From contig DEDQ01000067.1 in the NCBI GenBank assembly GCA_002350065.1, forward strand, positions 3,812-10,427: DNA of 6,616 bases. Direction: 5' to 3'. Each line of letters opens with the position of its first letter. Within the stretch, counting starts at the first letter, position 1. The notes under the pieces were generated by a model. That model was given only the letters and a program-made list of their open reading frames with translations. It did no database searches and was not told the origin of the DNA. The DNA is from Ruminococcus flavefaciens. Lineage in GTDB: Bacteria > Bacillota > Clostridia > Oscillospirales > Ruminococcaceae. A program made the position numbers and the translations under genes. Shown in pieces: positions 1-6,516 of this stretch.

Positions 1-32
1 CCCTTACGAACGAGCTGGTTAAATGTAGGCAT
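1..32 (-). CDS. rpsL: 30S ribosomal protein S12, N-terminal fragment (cut by window edge)
   Basis: S12 sits in the decoding centre of the small ribosomal subunit and affects translational accuracy; it is the classic site of streptomycin-resistance mutations. Reading the minus strand from the ATG at 32-30 gives MPTFNQLVRKG, which matches the very conserved S12 start (MPT-NQLVRKG). The remaining roughly 110-130 residues lie beyond the left edge. A strong ribosome binding site, AAAAGGAGG (47-39), sits 6 nt before the ATG, and a perfect promoter lies further upstream at 85-113. In most bacteria rpsL is followed by rpsG, fusA and tuf, so those genes are expected off the left edge, though this cannot be seen. 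Only 11 residues are available, but the match is distinctive and the start signals are excellent. Confidence 0.93.
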   Translation of the reverse strand, partial: MPTFNQLVRK

Positions 33-84
33 GATTTTCCTCCTTTTTCGATTATTATGCGTGCATATTACAGCACACTAAAAT

Positions 85-113
85 ATTATATCCTAAAAAG
101 ACCGGCTTGTCAA
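85..113 (-). promoter_or_regulatory. Consensus sigma-A promoter of rpsL
   Basis: On the minus strand a perfect -35 box, TTGACA (113-108), is followed after exactly 17 nt by a perfect -10 box, TATAAT (90-85). The predicted start is near 78, giving a leader of about 45 nt that carries the rpsL ribosome binding site. This suits a highly expressed ribosomal operon. The -35 box lies in the loop of the trkH terminator hairpin, and the 3' arm and T-run of that hairpin fill the spacer. Confidence 0.9.
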
Positions 114-137
114 GGGTTATCCTCAAAAAAGCCGGTC
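95..137 (-). terminator. Rho-independent terminator of the trkA-trkH operon
   Basis: On the minus strand a 9-bp perfect stem (137-129 pairing with 108-100; core GACCGGCT/AGCCGGTC) is followed directly by TTTTT (99-95). It begins about 70 nt after the trkH stop codon. The loop is long for a terminator (about 20 nt) and contains the -35 box of the rpsL promoter. Position, GC-rich stem and T-run support termination of trk transcripts before rpsL; the long loop lowers certainty about its efficiency. The segment between it and trkH (138-207) shows nothing else I recognise. Confidence 0.75.
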
Positions 138-207
138 ATTTCTCATTATTTGGTTATTTGCACAGTCATGTGCGTTCTCAGCCATAACATATCGGGCATT
201 TTACGCA

Positions 208-1650
208 TTATATCCTGTTCTTTCTCGCTGCAAAGAGGAGTATCAGCGGATATATCTCGAGACGTCCGAGAAGCATATCAAAGCAGAGCACTACCTTCGA
301 GAAGGAGTCGAGTCCGCCGAGGTTGCCGGAGGGGCTGAATCTGCCGACGCCGAAGCCGATGTTGTTCATGCAGGTGATAACGGCTGAAAGGCTCTCCTCT
401 ATCGAGAATTTGTCGTGGGTTATGAGCAGAGTCGACAGTGCCATGAGTATCATAAAGAGTATGAAATAGTTCGTAGCACCGCGCACAACGTCCTTTTCAA
501 CGGGCTTGCCGTCCATTTTTACGCTTGCGACTGCACGGGGGCTCACGATGTATTTCAGCTCGCGGATACCGGTCTTGACGATTATCATGATACGTGCGAC
601 CTTCATGCCGCCGCCGGTCGAGCCTGCGCACGAGCCGACAAACATGAGAAGCAGGAGAAGCGCCTGTGCAAAGGTAGGCCATTGTCCCGTATCTGTAGTC
701 GAGAAGCCCGCCGAGGTTATGGTCGACGCAACCATGAAGAATGCCCTTCTCAGAGCCTCTCCCGCCGATGAATACTGCTTCATTACGAGAAGTGTGATTA
801 TCACCGTCGCGAGGATTATCACGCTGAAATATGTGCGGACCTCCTCATTCTTGTAGGCGAGCGAGAATTTCCTGATAATAATATAGTAGTAGAGGTTGAA
901 GTTTACTCCGAAGAGGATTATAAACGTTGCCACTACCATTTCGATGTACACGCTGTTGTAGTGTCCGATACTGTCGTTCCATATCGAGAATCCGCCTGTA
1001 CCCGCAGACGAGCACGAGTGTATCACCGCGTCATACAGCGGCATTCCGCCAAGCTTCAGGAGTATCGTTTCAGATACGGTCAGCGTTATGTATATGCCGT
1101 AGAGGATACGCGCCGAAAAGCTCGATTTCGATACAAGTCTGCCGACATTCGGTCCGGCACATTCCGCCCTCATCATGTGCATGGTGCGGGCATCGTTGCT
1201 CGACATTATCGCAAGTACGAACATGAGCACTCCCATACCGCCGAGCCAGTGAGTGAAGGCTCGCCAGAAGAGACAGCATTTCGACATCGCTTCGACGTTT
1301 CCGAGTATGGTAGCTCCGGTCGTGGTGAAGCCGGATACGGTCTCGAACAGAGCATCGAAATAGTTGGGTATCTCTCCGGAGATTACGAAAGGCATCGCTC
1401 CTATCGCGGACATTGCTATCCACGCAGAGGCTACGCTCACAAAGCCCTCCATTGAGTATATGGCGTTGTTTTTAGGTTTCTTTATCGTGAAAGCAAGTGC
1501 TATCACCATTGTTATCATGAAAGGGATGCCAAAGGAGAAAATAGCGTGCTTTTCGCCGTATATAGCCGCTACTGCCACCGGCAGGAGCATACACGCGCCT
1601 ACTACCTTCAGTATCTGTCCCATGATGTAGGTTATCATTCTGTAATTCAT
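208..1650 (-). CDS. trkH: Trk/Ktr-type potassium uptake channel, membrane subunit (TrkH family)
   Basis: This is the K+-conducting membrane subunit of a Trk/Ktr transporter, expected to be gated by the cytoplasmic RCK protein encoded just upstream. At 480 residues it has the usual TrkH length (about 480). It is highly hydrophobic and shows the four pore-loop repeats of the superfamily: filter segments around residues 107-114 (GFTTTGAT), 215-222 (SAGTGGFS), 313-320 (SAGFSTTD) and 429-436 (NNIGFGVG). The family signature CAGSTGGGMK is at 341-350, in the segment after the third pore loop, and the typical C-terminus GRLEIYPLILLF is at 462-473. The start ATG lies 21 nt after the trkA stop codon and has only a weak GGATAAG ribosome site, so translational coupling to trkA is plausible. 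Whether it is better called TrkH or KtrB, and whether Na+ is needed, cannot be read from sequence; the two-RCK-domain partner favours Trk. Confidence 0.95.
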   Translation of the reverse strand: MNYRMITYIMGQILKVVGACMLLPVAVAAIYGEKHAIFSFGIPFMITMVIALAFTIKKPKNNAIYSMEGFVSVASAWIAMSAIGAMPFVISGEIPNYFDALFETVSGFTTTGATILGNVEAMSKCCLFWRAFTHWLGGMGVLMFVLAIMSSNDARTMHMMRAECAGPNVGRLVSKSSFSARILYGIYITLTVSETILLKLGGMPLYDAVIHSCSSAGTGGFSIWNDSIGHYNSVYIEMVVATFIILFGVNFNLYYYIIIRKFSLAYKNEEVRTYFSVIILATVIITLLVMKQYSSAGEALRRAFFMVASTITSAGFSTTDTGQWPTFAQALLLLLMFVGSCAGSTGGGMKVARIMIIVKTGIRELKYIVSPRAVASVKMDGKPVEKDVVRGATNYFILFMILMALSTLLITHDKFSIEESLSAVITCMNNIGFGVGRFSPSGNLGGLDSFSKVVLCFDMLLGRLEIYPLILLFAARKNRI

Positions 1651-1671
1651 TTCTTATCCGTTCAAGCTCCC

Positions 1672-3033
1672 TTATTTTGTGAAGATTTCCTTCAGGTCGC
1701 CGAATCCGCGGTTCGTAGTTACTACCACGACGCTGTCGTTCAGCATAAGGCAGTCATCGCCCTTCGGGATAATGAGCTCGTTGCCCCTGACGATGCTCGC
1801 AATAAGGATACCGTCGCGTATCGTGAGCTTTTTCAGCGGCACTCCCACATAATCCTTTTCCTCGCGTATAACGAACTCGATAGCCTCGAGCTTGTCGTTT
1901 ACGAGACGGTAGAGCGTTGTGACGTTGTTGCCTGCCGAATTCTGCTTCGCGCGGACATACTGGAGTATCTGGTTTACCGTTATCGTCTTGGGCGAGATTA
2001 TACTGTCGAGGTCGAGAGTATCCGTAAGCTGCATGAGGGTCATGCGGTTTACCTTGGTAACGACCTTTTCAACTCCGTTGTTCTTCGCAAGGAGCGACAG
2101 GAGGATATTTTCCTCGTCTATACCTGTGAGCGTTACTACTGCGTCCGCATCGTAAACACGCTCCTCCTTGAGGATATCGTGGTCAGTTCCGTCAGCGCAT
2201 ATGACGTTGACCTTGTTAAGGCGCGAGCTGAGCTCGACGCAGCGCTTTTCGTCCTGCTCGATTATCTTGACCTTCACGCCCATTTCCCTGAGCTGCTGTG
2301 CAAGATGATAGCCGACTCTGCCGCCGCCTATGAGAACTGCCGATTTCACGCGCTTTTCACGATATGCAGCACTTATGCTCTTGAAGAATTTGACCATGTT
2401 GCTGTGTGAAGCGGTCATGTGTATCTTATCTCCCGCCTGAAGCACGAAGCTTCCGTTCGGGATTATTACGCTGTCGCCGCGCTGTACCGCGCAGATGAGG
2501 ACATCGAGCCTGAGTCTGCGGGAGAGCTGTGTGAGTGCGAGATTTTCAAGGATACTGCCCTTGGTTATACGTATCTCGGCGAGGTCTACCCTGCCCTTTG
2601 CAAAGGATTCGATATTGATAGCCTCGGGATAGCGCAGCACCTTTGCTATCTCGTTTGCTGCGTTGTAATCGGGGTTTACCATCATGCTGATGCCGAGCTC
2701 CTCACGCATGAAAACGAGCTGTTTATCAAATTCAGGGCTTCTCACGCGGGCGATACAGTGGCGCGCCTTCATCTTCTTCGCGATAAGGCACGAGAGGATA
2801 TTGACCTCGTCAGAGCTTGTAACTGCAATGAAAATGTTGCACTTTGATACGTCCGCATCGTCGAGAACTTCCGTTTGCAGGCAGTTTCCGACAATGCCCT
2901 TTACATCGTAATCGTTAACTATAGAATTTATTCTTACTTCGTTGCTGTCTATAACAGTAACATTGTGCTCGTCACAGAGCACCTCGGCAAGTGCGCAGCC
3001 TACTTTGCCGCCGCCGACTATAACAATTTCCAT
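1672..3033 (-). CDS. trkA: Trk potassium uptake regulator with two RCK domains (TrkA)
   Basis: This is the cytoplasmic nucleotide-binding subunit that assembles under the TrkH pore and gates K+ flow in response to bound ligand (NAD(H)/ATP/ADP in studied members). The 453-residue protein has the full double-RCK layout: a Rossmann RCK-N domain (about 1-120) with GGGKVG at 7-12 and the strand-end acid D29; a first RCK-C domain (about 138-220); a second RCK-N (230-350) with GGGRVG at 236-241; and a second RCK-C (about 370-453). KtrA proteins have only one such unit. I chose the ATG at 3033 because GGAGG (3042-3038) lies 4 nt before it and the protein then starts at the first Rossmann strand (MEIVIVGGG). 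An in-frame ATG at 3072 would put this ribosome site inside the gene and would start only about 8 nt from the predicted transcript start. RCK-C domains bind c-di-AMP in some Bacillota homologues; whether these do is unknown. Confidence 0.96.
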   Translation of the reverse strand: MEIVIVGGGKVGCALAEVLCDEHNVTVIDSNEVRINSIVNDYDVKGIVGNCLQTEVLDDADVSKCNIFIAVTSSDEVNILSCLIAKKMKARHCIARVRSPEFDKQLVFMREELGISMMVNPDYNAANEIAKVLRYPEAINIESFAKGRVDLAEIRITKGSILENLALTQLSRRLRLDVLICAVQRGDSVIIPNGSFVLQAGDKIHMTASHSNMVKFFKSISAAYREKRVKSAVLIGGGRVGYHLAQQLREMGVKVKIIEQDEKRCVELSSRLNKVNVICADGTDHDILKEERVYDADAVVTLTGIDEENILLSLLAKNNGVEKVVTKVNRMTLMQLTDTLDLDSIISPKTITVNQILQYVRAKQNSAGNNVTTLYRLVNDKLEAIEFVIREEKDYVGVPLKKLTIRDGILIASIVRGNELIIPKGDDCLMLNDSVVVVTTNRGFGDLKEIFTK

Positions 3034-3086
3034 AACTCCTCCATAAAAGCGAGAAAGATTTAACAAAGGCATAATACCTCAATGTA

Positions 3087-3115
3087 ATTATACATCTCCG
3101 CTCAGGATTTGTCAA
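3087..3115 (-). promoter_or_regulatory. Consensus sigma-A promoter of trkA-trkH
   Basis: On the minus strand TTGACA (3115-3110) and TATAAT (3092-3087) are separated by exactly 17 nt, a perfect match to the housekeeping promoter. The predicted start is near 3080, leaving a leader of about 47 nt before the trkA ATG at 3033. That leader is too short for the c-di-AMP (ydaO) riboswitch that often precedes potassium genes in Bacillota, so RNA-level control of that type is not indicated here. Confidence 0.88.
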
Positions 3116-3135
3116 GGCTGAACGAAAAATATTTA

Positions 3136-3145
3136 ATGATATCAT
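3136..3145. promoter_or_regulatory. Upstream copy of palindrome ATGATATCAT (possible operator)
   Basis: This is a perfect 10-bp palindrome, identical to the copy at 3209-3218. It lies about 28 bp upstream of the -35 box of the plus-strand promoter and about 20 bp upstream of the -35 box of the divergent trkA promoter. I found no other copy in the window. Identity, symmetry and placement on both sides of a promoter suggest binding sites for a dimeric regulator; no regulator gene is visible. Confidence 0.5.
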
Positions 3146-3166
3146 GAGCGCATCGGGTATGCGCTC
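3146..3166. repeat. 8-bp inverted repeat between the divergent promoters
   Basis: The arms GAGCGCAT (3146-3153) and ATGCGCTC (3159-3166) are perfect complements around a 5-nt centre, CGGGT. The repeat directly abuts the upstream ATGATATCAT palindrome. It lies between two divergent promoters, upstream of both genes. It is followed only by TTTA on the plus strand and by no T-run on the minus strand, so it is a weak candidate for an intrinsic terminator. It could be a second regulator site or a block to stray transcription; the sequence does not decide. Confidence 0.55.
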
Positions 3167-3173
3167 TTTAATC

Positions 3174-3202
3174 TTGACAGAAATAAAGTTAGATATTATA
3201 AT
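3174..3202 (+). promoter_or_regulatory. Consensus sigma-A promoter of the glycoside hydrolase-ispDF operon
   Basis: TTGACA (3174-3179) and TATAAT (3197-3202) are both perfect boxes separated by 17 nt. The predicted start is near 3209, exactly where the second ATGATATCAT copy begins, giving a leader of about 28 nt. A perfect promoter with a palindrome at +1 is the usual arrangement for strong expression that a repressor can shut off. Confidence 0.88.
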
Positions 3203-3208
3203 ATGTAT

Positions 3209-3218
3209 ATGATATCAT
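3209..3218. promoter_or_regulatory. Promoter-proximal copy of palindrome ATGATATCAT (possible operator at +1)
   Basis: This is the second perfect copy of the 10-bp palindrome, starting 7 nt after the -10 box and so covering the predicted transcription start. One further flanking base pair (T at 3208, A at 3219) extends the symmetry to 12 bp. Its centre is 73 bp from that of the copy at 3136-3145, close to seven helical turns, so proteins on the two sites would face the same side of the DNA. It is not the LacI-family consensus as I know it. Confidence 0.55.
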
Positions 3219-3236
3219 ACTGAAAGGAGCGTTTAT

Positions 3237-4679
3237 ATGGAAAAGCTCTTCAGCATCAAAATGGGAAAAGCAGTCTGCGCCGTTGACCTCGGCGACGGCA
3301 GCGAGCGCGGCGAGTACGTTTCGCAGGACTATATCCTCAGCAAGCTTGGACGCCCTCACCGCAGCATCAGCCTCATGTACTGCTATTACCCCTTCGATAA
3401 ACAGTGGCCTGCCCGCATTTCCGAGGCCCACTCGGGCGAGAATATCACGTTTCAGTGGGATTACCCCTACGACGACTACTTCCCCTACCACGGAGGTATC
3501 GGCGGAAACCGCGACGGTCAGCCCTTCGAGCAGATGCGCGATATCCGCAGACACGGTCAGGACGTCACCCTCACCATAACTATCGACCCCGCCGTGACCG
3601 ATGAGATGCTCGCGGCTATCGGAAAAGACCTCCGCACGTTCGGAAGAGTCTTTCTGCGCATTAACCACGAGGCGACCGGAAACTGGTTCTCGTTCAACAA
3701 GCGCGCCTCCTATCAGGAGGTCGCCGACTTCTACTGCCGCGCCGTCCGCATTATAAAGGAACAGGCTCCGAACGTCCTGCATATCATCTGCATCGGCGGC
3801 ATCGAAAACCTCGCTTCTGAGGAAATGGTGTACGAAAAGGAGTTCGCCCAGACCGTCCGCGAGGCGGATATATGGTCCGTCGACAAGTATATGGCTCTGC
3901 ACTGGGGCTGGCCCTACGATATCGCCGAGACCGGCGGACACTCACATCACCGCCTTGCTGTCAGAGATGTGTACGAACTCACGAAAAGGAGCTTTGAACG
4001 CTTCCGGTATCTCTGCGGCGGTGAGGTCAAGCCTATGGTAATGTCCGAATGCAACGCCGACGGAGACGTTACAGGTCCATATGAACAGGCGGAGATGATA
4101 AAGCTCTTCTACGACACCCTCCGCGAGGACAAAGCAGAATGGTTCACGGGCGTTACGTTTTACCAGTTCCGCGACCGCGGCAGGCTCGGACTTGAGATAC
4201 AGGACCCCAACAACGCCGATATCGGCATAGAACAGCCCGTTATGCGCACCTATAAAGATATAATCAGCAAAGAATGGTTCAAGCCGTCAATGACGCCCGG
4301 CGAGGAAGTTCAGCTCCCGGCGAAGCTCCGCTGGGGAAGCTCCGAGGACGCCGAGGGCATCGCCGTGAAGCTCCGCTTCGACGCCGAGCCGCACTTCTGC
4401 GAGCTCATATTCGACGACGATTCAAACCTCATGATAGAGCTCAACGACCGCTGGTTCTACAAATCTCCGGAGGCAAAGGTCATCGACCTCATGCCCGCCT
4501 TCTACGACAAGCCGCTCGGCGGCGCCGGAGAGCTCACCATGAAGATATTTGCTCCGCCCGCAACAGGCGAGAATGACCTCTCTGCCGAGGACGGAATGTT
4601 CAACTACTACTACACGCTCAAAAAAATGCCGGAGATACGCATTCGTACAGCTCCGACCGAGCCAAGCAAGGACAGATAA
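3237..4679 (+). CDS. Cytoplasmic glycoside-hydrolase-like protein, GH-A clan (GH26-like) with C-terminal beta-rich domain
   Basis: This is probably a carbohydrate-active enzyme with a (beta/alpha)8 barrel. The segment RVFLRINHEATGNWF (137-151) resembles the acid/base region of GH26-type clan GH-A enzymes (arginine, then HE, then G-WF), making E145 the likely acid/base. KPMVMSECNADG (265-276) fits the strand-7 nucleophile, E271. Other barrel strands are visible at 180-188, 213-223 (WSVDKYMALHW) and 302-311 (WFTGVTFYQF). The barrel appears to end near residue 350; residues 355-480 are beta-rich and may be a carbohydrate-binding-like module. There is no signal peptide or membrane segment, so it should act in the cytoplasm, on imported oligosaccharides or glycosides rather than on polymers. 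The start is well supported: AAAGGAG (3223-3229) sits 7 nt before the ATG. It leads a probable operon with the next three genes. Family and substrate are uncertain. Confidence 0.75.
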   Translation: MEKLFSIKMGKAVCAVDLGDGSERGEYVSQDYILSKLGRPHRSISLMYCYYPFDKQWPARISEAHSGENITFQWDYPYDDYFPYHGGIGGNRDGQPFEQMRDIRRHGQDVTLTITIDPAVTDEMLAAIGKDLRTFGRVFLRINHEATGNWFSFNKRASYQEVADFYCRAVRIIKEQAPNVLHIICIGGIENLASEEMVYEKEFAQTVREADIWSVDKYMALHWGWPYDIAETGGHSHHRLAVRDVYELTKRSFERFRYLCGGEVKPMVMSECNADGDVTGPYEQAEMIKLFYDTLREDKAEWFTGVTFYQFRDRGRLGLEIQDPNNADIGIEQPVMRTYKDIISKEWFKPSMTPGEEVQLPAKLRWGSSEDAEGIAVKLRFDAEPHFCELIFDDDSNLMIELNDRWFYKSPEAKVIDLMPAFYDKPLGGAGELTMKIFAPPATGENDLSAEDGMFNYYYTLKKMPEIRIRTAPTEPSKDR

Positions 4680-4700
4680 AAAAACAGAAAAGGATAAATC

Positions 4701-5339
4701 ATGAACAGTTCAAAGAAAACTATTTTAGAAGTCGCCGTTGTTGCGGGACTTGCCATCGCGCTCAGCATAATAGCCATAATCATCATATCATTATTCGGCG
4801 GGAATAAGTCCAAAGGCAAGGAGCAGCCCCTGCTCTGCGCCGAGCCGCTCTATCCCGAAATCATTCAGGCTGAACAGGACGGCGAATACGTCCGCAAGCT
4901 CTCTACCTACTGGTGGGTACACGATGTCAAAAACGGCAAGGTCATCATCGAGGACGTCAACCGCTTCAAAGGCGACTCCAAGGCTTCCAAGGATATGGGC
5001 GTTGCCGACTTCCGCGGAAATATAATAATCCCCGCAGAGAATACTGATGTCTCATTCACCGCAAACGGCTATATCAAGGCATATAACGGCAGCTACAGCT
5101 TCTTTAATATGGGAGGTAACTGTCTCGATACATTCGAGGGCGATATCCCGCAGGAGGCTCTTGCCGAATACGTCGGCGAACAGGATAACGCCGAGCGTCC
5201 CTATGTCCCGATAGCTGAGAGCATCGATGGAAAAGTCCAGTATTTCGGCAAGTATATGACTGTAAGCCAGTATGAAGTGCTCGACAGCAAAAAGAAAATG
5301 AACACCTGCGTTTATGAATTCAAAGCCAAAAAGGAGTAA
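4701..5339 (+). CDS. Membrane-anchored protein of unknown function with a WG-repeat-like segment
   Basis: I do not recognise this 212-residue protein. A short N-terminus with two lysines (5-6) leads into one strongly hydrophobic segment (about 8-32) followed by a basic stretch, NKSKGK (35-40). This looks like an uncleaved signal anchor, with the remaining 170 residues probably outside the membrane; charges on both sides leave topology open. There is no lipobox cysteine. Residues 100-113 (GVADFRGNIIIPAE), followed by NGYIKAYNGSYSFFNMGG (122-139), resemble a WG (KWG-type) beta repeat in which a residue is followed by D-x-x-G-x-I-I-P, but at most one or two degenerate copies are present. The gene starts 21 nt after the hydrolase gene with an AAAAGGA site, and its stop is only 3 nt from the ispD start, so it is co-transcribed with both. 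No function can be assigned. Confidence 0.85.
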   Translation: MNSSKKTILEVAVVAGLAIALSIIAIIIISLFGGNKSKGKEQPLLCAEPLYPEIIQAEQDGEYVRKLSTYWWVHDVKNGKVIIEDVNRFKGDSKASKDMGVADFRGNIIIPAENTDVSFTANGYIKAYNGSYSFFNMGGNCLDTFEGDIPQEALAEYVGEQDNAERPYVPIAESIDGKVQYFGKYMTVSQYEVLDSKKKMNTCVYEFKAKKE

Positions 5340-5342
5340 TAA

Positions 5343-6017
5343 ATGGATACATCAGTTGTTATCGTCTGCGCCGGAAATTCCACAAGAATGGGCGGCGTGA
5401 ACAAGATACTTCTCCCCCTCGGAGAAAGACTCGTTATCGGCGTTACAATGCTCGCATTCGAGAAGTGCGAAAGCGTGAAGGAGATAGTCATAGTCGCTCG
5501 CGAAGCCGATATCCCCGCGATAAAAGCCGAGGCGGAAGCCGCAGGCATCACCAAGCTCGTCGCCTGCACTACCGGAGGCGCGACCCGTCAGGAGAGCGTT
5601 ATCAACGGCATCAAGCAGATATCACGCGGCACTAAGCTCGTTGCAGTCCACGACGGAGCGCGTCCGCTCGTCAAGCCGGAGCACATCGAAAAGGTCATCA
5701 AGGACGCTTCCGTCTTCGGCGGAGCTACTCTCGGCGTGCCGGTAAAGGATACTATCAAGACCGTTGACGGCGGTCTCATCGTCGATACTCCGCCGCGAAG
5801 CTCGCTCTATATCACGCAGACTCCGCAGATATTCAAGCGCGAGCTCTACTTCGAGGGCATTGATTTCGCTCTCGAGCACGGTCTCGATTTCACCGACGAC
5901 TGCCAGCTCGTCGAGGCTATCGGCGGCAAGGTAGCTATGACAGTCGGCGACTATACAAACATCAAGATAACTACTCCCGAGGATATAAAGCTCGCGGAGG
6001 TACTGCTCAATTATTAA
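5343..6017 (+). CDS. ispD: 2-C-methyl-D-erythritol 4-phosphate cytidylyltransferase (IspD)
   Basis: IspD catalyses the third step of the MEP pathway: MEP + CTP gives CDP-methylerythritol and pyrophosphate, in the cytosol. The 224 residues match the family length (about 225-235) and carry its motifs: the CTP-binding glycine-rich loop [13 protein letters not shown] (9-21) with R15 and K21, [13 protein letters not shown] (78-90), VHDGARPL (102-109), TQTPQIF (158-164), TDDCQLVE (184-191) and [13 protein letters not shown] (202-214) with K208. The start is clear: AAAGGAG overlaps the end of the preceding gene, whose TAA is followed immediately by a second TAA and then this ATG. The ispF gene follows after 10 nt, the common ispD-ispF pairing. 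There is no sign of fusion or damage. The related tarI-type cytidylyltransferases share the fold, but the ispF neighbour settles the call. Confidence 0.96.
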   Translation: MDTSVVIVCAGNSTRMGGVNKILLPLGERLVIGVTMLAFEKCESVKEIVIVAREADIPAIKAEAEAAGITKLVACTTGGATRQESVINGIKQISRGTKLVAVHDGARPLVKPEHIEKVIKDASVFGGATLGVPVKDTIKTVDGGLIVDTPPRSSLYITQTPQIFKRELYFEGIDFALEHGLDFTDDCQLVEAIGGKVAMTVGDYTNIKITTPEDIKLAEVLLNY

Positions 6018-6027
6018 GGAGGCAATC

Positions 6028-6516
6028 ATGTTCAGGATAGGTCACGGATACGACGTTCACAAGCTCGTTGAGGGCAGAAAGCTCATACTCGGCGGAGTTG
6101 ATATCCCCCATACTGTCGGTCTGCTCGGACACTCCGACGCGGACGTGCTCGCTCATGCGGTAATGGACGCCATGCTCGGAGCTCTCGCACTCGGCGATAT
6201 AGGTCACCTCTTCCCCGACACCGCGGACGAATTTGAAGGCGCCGACAGCATGAAGCTCATGGCAGAGGTAGTAAAGGTCTGCCGCGAAAACGGCTACGAG
6301 ATAGGCAATATCGACGCCACTGTTATAGCTCAGGCTCCGAAGCTTGCGCCGTATATAGTCACCATGCGCGAGAATATCGCCAAGGTCTGCGGCTGTGACG
6401 TTTCGCAGATAAGCGTTAAGGCTACGACTGAGGAGCATCTCGGATTCACCGGCGAAAAGCTCGGTATCTCGGCTCATTCCGTCGCTCTCATGAAAAAAGT
6501 CAAGGCTCTGCCTTAA
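6028..6516 (+). CDS. ispF: 2-C-methyl-D-erythritol 2,4-cyclodiphosphate synthase (IspF)
   Basis: IspF converts CDP-methylerythritol 2-phosphate into methylerythritol cyclodiphosphate, releasing CMP, the fifth MEP step. The enzyme is a homotrimer with a zinc site at each subunit interface. Zinc ligands D9 and H11 (GYDVH, 7-11) and H43 ([11 protein letters not shown], 34-44) are all present, as are GDIGHLFPD (56-64) and [12 protein letters not shown] (131-142). At 162 residues it is slightly longer than the usual 155-160. A strong AAGGAGG site (6016-6022), overlapping the end of ispD, precedes the ATG. The last four codons and stop, encoding K-A-L-P (159-162), form the hairpin AAGGC-TCT-GCCTT, the first unit of the hairpin array that continues to the window edge, so the C-terminus seems to have been supplied by the repeat. 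The product should be active, because the tail lies beyond all conserved motifs. Confidence 0.97.
   Translation: MFRIGHGYDVHKLVEGRKLILGGVDIPHTVGLLGHSDADVLAHAVMDAMLGALALGDIGHLFPDTADEFEGADSMKLMAEVVKVCRENGYEIGNIDATVIAQAPKLAPYIVTMRENIAKVCGCDVSQISVKATTEEHLGFTGEKLGISAHSVALMKKVKALP

Noticed and set aside
1546..2409. Long open frame on the plus strand opposite trkA (287 codons)
   Set aside because: It has no ribosome site, no recognisable protein features and lies entirely antisense across the trkH-trkA genes, whose protein families are certain. Codon bias of the real gene explains the absence of stops.
3034..3072. Longer trkA form starting at the ATG at 3072 (13 extra residues)
   Set aside because: The GGAGG ribosome site would lie inside the gene, there is no site before 3072, the predicted transcript starts only about 8 nt upstream, and the family starts at the Rossmann strand MEIVIVGGG.
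3034..3080. c-di-AMP (ydaO-type) or other riboswitch in the trkA leader
   Set aside because: The predicted leader is about 47 nt with no visible aptamer structure, too short for that class.
3189..3941. Open frame of 250 codons on the minus strand opposite the hydrolase gene
   Set aside because: Antisense to a gene with catalytic motifs and a strong start; it shows only the low-complexity composition expected of a shadow frame.
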